Source: Colwellia sp. 75C3 (GTDB lineage Bacteria; Pseudomonadota; Gammaproteobacteria; Enterobacterales; Alteromonadaceae). From it: a stretch of 64,000 bases of DNA. A program made the translations under genes and the position numbers. Shown piece after piece: positions 63,570 to 64,000 of this stretch. Location of the stretch: positions 248,001-312,000 of the forward strand of contig NZ_PJAU01000061.1 in assembly GCF_002836255.1 (NCBI RefSeq). The letters run 5' to 3'. Numbering within the stretch: the first letter of the stretch is position 1; each line of letters starts with the position of its first letter. The notes under the pieces were generated by a model, which saw nothing but the letters and a program-made list of their open reading frames with translations, did not search any database and was not told where the DNA came from.

Positions 63570-64000
63570 ATGAAATATATATATTTAAGCCATGCCACTT
63601 TATTCATACTAGGTCTTTGGTTAGGTTATAAAAACCAAGTACCACTGCCAGCTACCTCACTCGCAATACCGTCACCTTCAGTTAAGCTCGGAGATAATTC
63701 AAGTAAAATCTGTTTGTTACCCGCTCCCAACCCAGCTACAAATAATGCTTTATCGCATGTTAAAATAACCGAACTACCCAATGAGAGTAATATAACCGAA
63801 CAACCCGCAGAGATTATGGTGAGAAAAAATGCTGTAAAAAACTTTGAACGTTCTCAGGATAAATTGACTCATGCCCGACTCCAACTAGGTAATAAACTAA
63901 TAGAACAAGCTCTAGACATTGATCCTTATAACTTTGAGGAAATGACAGAAATCCTTAGATCTATCCACACAATAAATAATGATGAAGGCGATATAGAATT
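63570..64000 (+). CDS. Hypothetical membrane-anchored or exported protein (3' partial)
   Basis: An open frame from ATG 63570 runs without a stop to the end of the window (143 codons), so the gene continues beyond it. The N-terminus is hydrophobic and basic (MKYIYLSHATLFILGLWLGY), a single membrane anchor or signal peptide. A Pro/Ser-rich spacer follows (NQVPLPATSLAIPSPSVKLG), then a helical charged region (KNFERSQDKLTHARLQLGNK, LIEQALDIDPYNFEEMTEIL). No family recognised from this part. Composition is coding-like throughout. Confidence 0.65.
   Translation, partial: MKYIYLSHATLFILGLWLGYKNQVPLPATSLAIPSPSVKLGDNSSKICLLPAPNPATNNALSHVKITELPNESNITEQPAEIMVRKNAVKNFERSQDKLTHARLQLGNKLIEQALDIDPYNFEEMTEILRSIHTINNDEGDIE

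Overview
The window reads as a stretch of chromosome from an AT-rich marine gammaproteobacterium, most likely in the Colwellia/Thalassotalea branch of the Alteromonadales. This is inferred from base composition, gene types (tripartite RND efflux pump, EAL/GGDEF proteins, PEP-CTERM and GlyGly-CTERM surface proteins, Thr/Asp-rich calcium-binding giant protein) and protein style, not from a database search. No tRNA, rRNA, CRISPR array, prophage or intact insertion sequence was seen.

Region by region. 1-2583 is the 3' part of a hybrid sensor kinase whose start lies outside the window. 2621-10764 holds what looks like one envelope-stress module: a LolD/YbbA-type ABC ATPase with a YbbP-type FtsX permease, an exported DJ-1/PfpI protein, and an OmpR-family response regulator with its histidine kinase. 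The two transcription units carry the same direct repeat, TTTCACA-N4-TTTCACA, at exactly the same distance from a -10-like hexamer, so they are probably one regulon. A lipoprotein hydrolase sits between them on the other strand. 10792-22200 is an EPS/O-antigen type cluster: four glycosyltransferases, a Wzx-type flippase, a Wzy/ligase-type polymerase, a GlmS-like amidotransferase and a hexapeptide acyltransferase, most overlapping or nearly so. It is followed by two divergent response regulators, one sigma54-dependent activator and one with a decayed HD-GYP domain.

25868-29166 is a translationally coupled pair: an orphan PhnD-like substrate-binding lipoprotein and a membrane GGDEF/EAL protein, with no ABC permease or ATPase nearby. 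This suggests a ligand-sensing c-di-GMP switch. 29312-35430 is gltBD (glutamate synthase). A 930-base stretch without a recognisable gene follows, then a group of small genes (YggL, DUF6435-like, Mpo1/DUF962-like, DUF1330-like and an unknown). 38459-44170 is an RND efflux operon (outer membrane factor, pump, adaptor) divergent from a Crp/Fnr-type regulator, with two palindromes between them. 45262-47827 holds a YgjV-like membrane protein, the decayed remains of a hybrid kinase, and a divergent LysE exporter/LysR regulator pair.

48177-63271 is a surface-protein region. Its centre is a secreted protein of about 3,650 residues (PA14-like domain, thrombospondin type 3 repeats, delta-60 propeller, GLUG, cadherin-like, beta-helix, alternating DUF5011/HYR domains, and a C-terminal GlyGly-CTERM signal). 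Its DUF5011/HYR region consists of near-identical 495-bp units. Beyond it lie gene wrecks (a TPR protein, a BaeS-like kinase, a DNRLRE-domain protein), an intact PEP-CTERM protein and small exported proteins. The window ends inside one further gene on the + strand. The concentration of pseudogenes around 45.8 kb and 59.5-61.3 kb marks these as variable parts of the chromosome.
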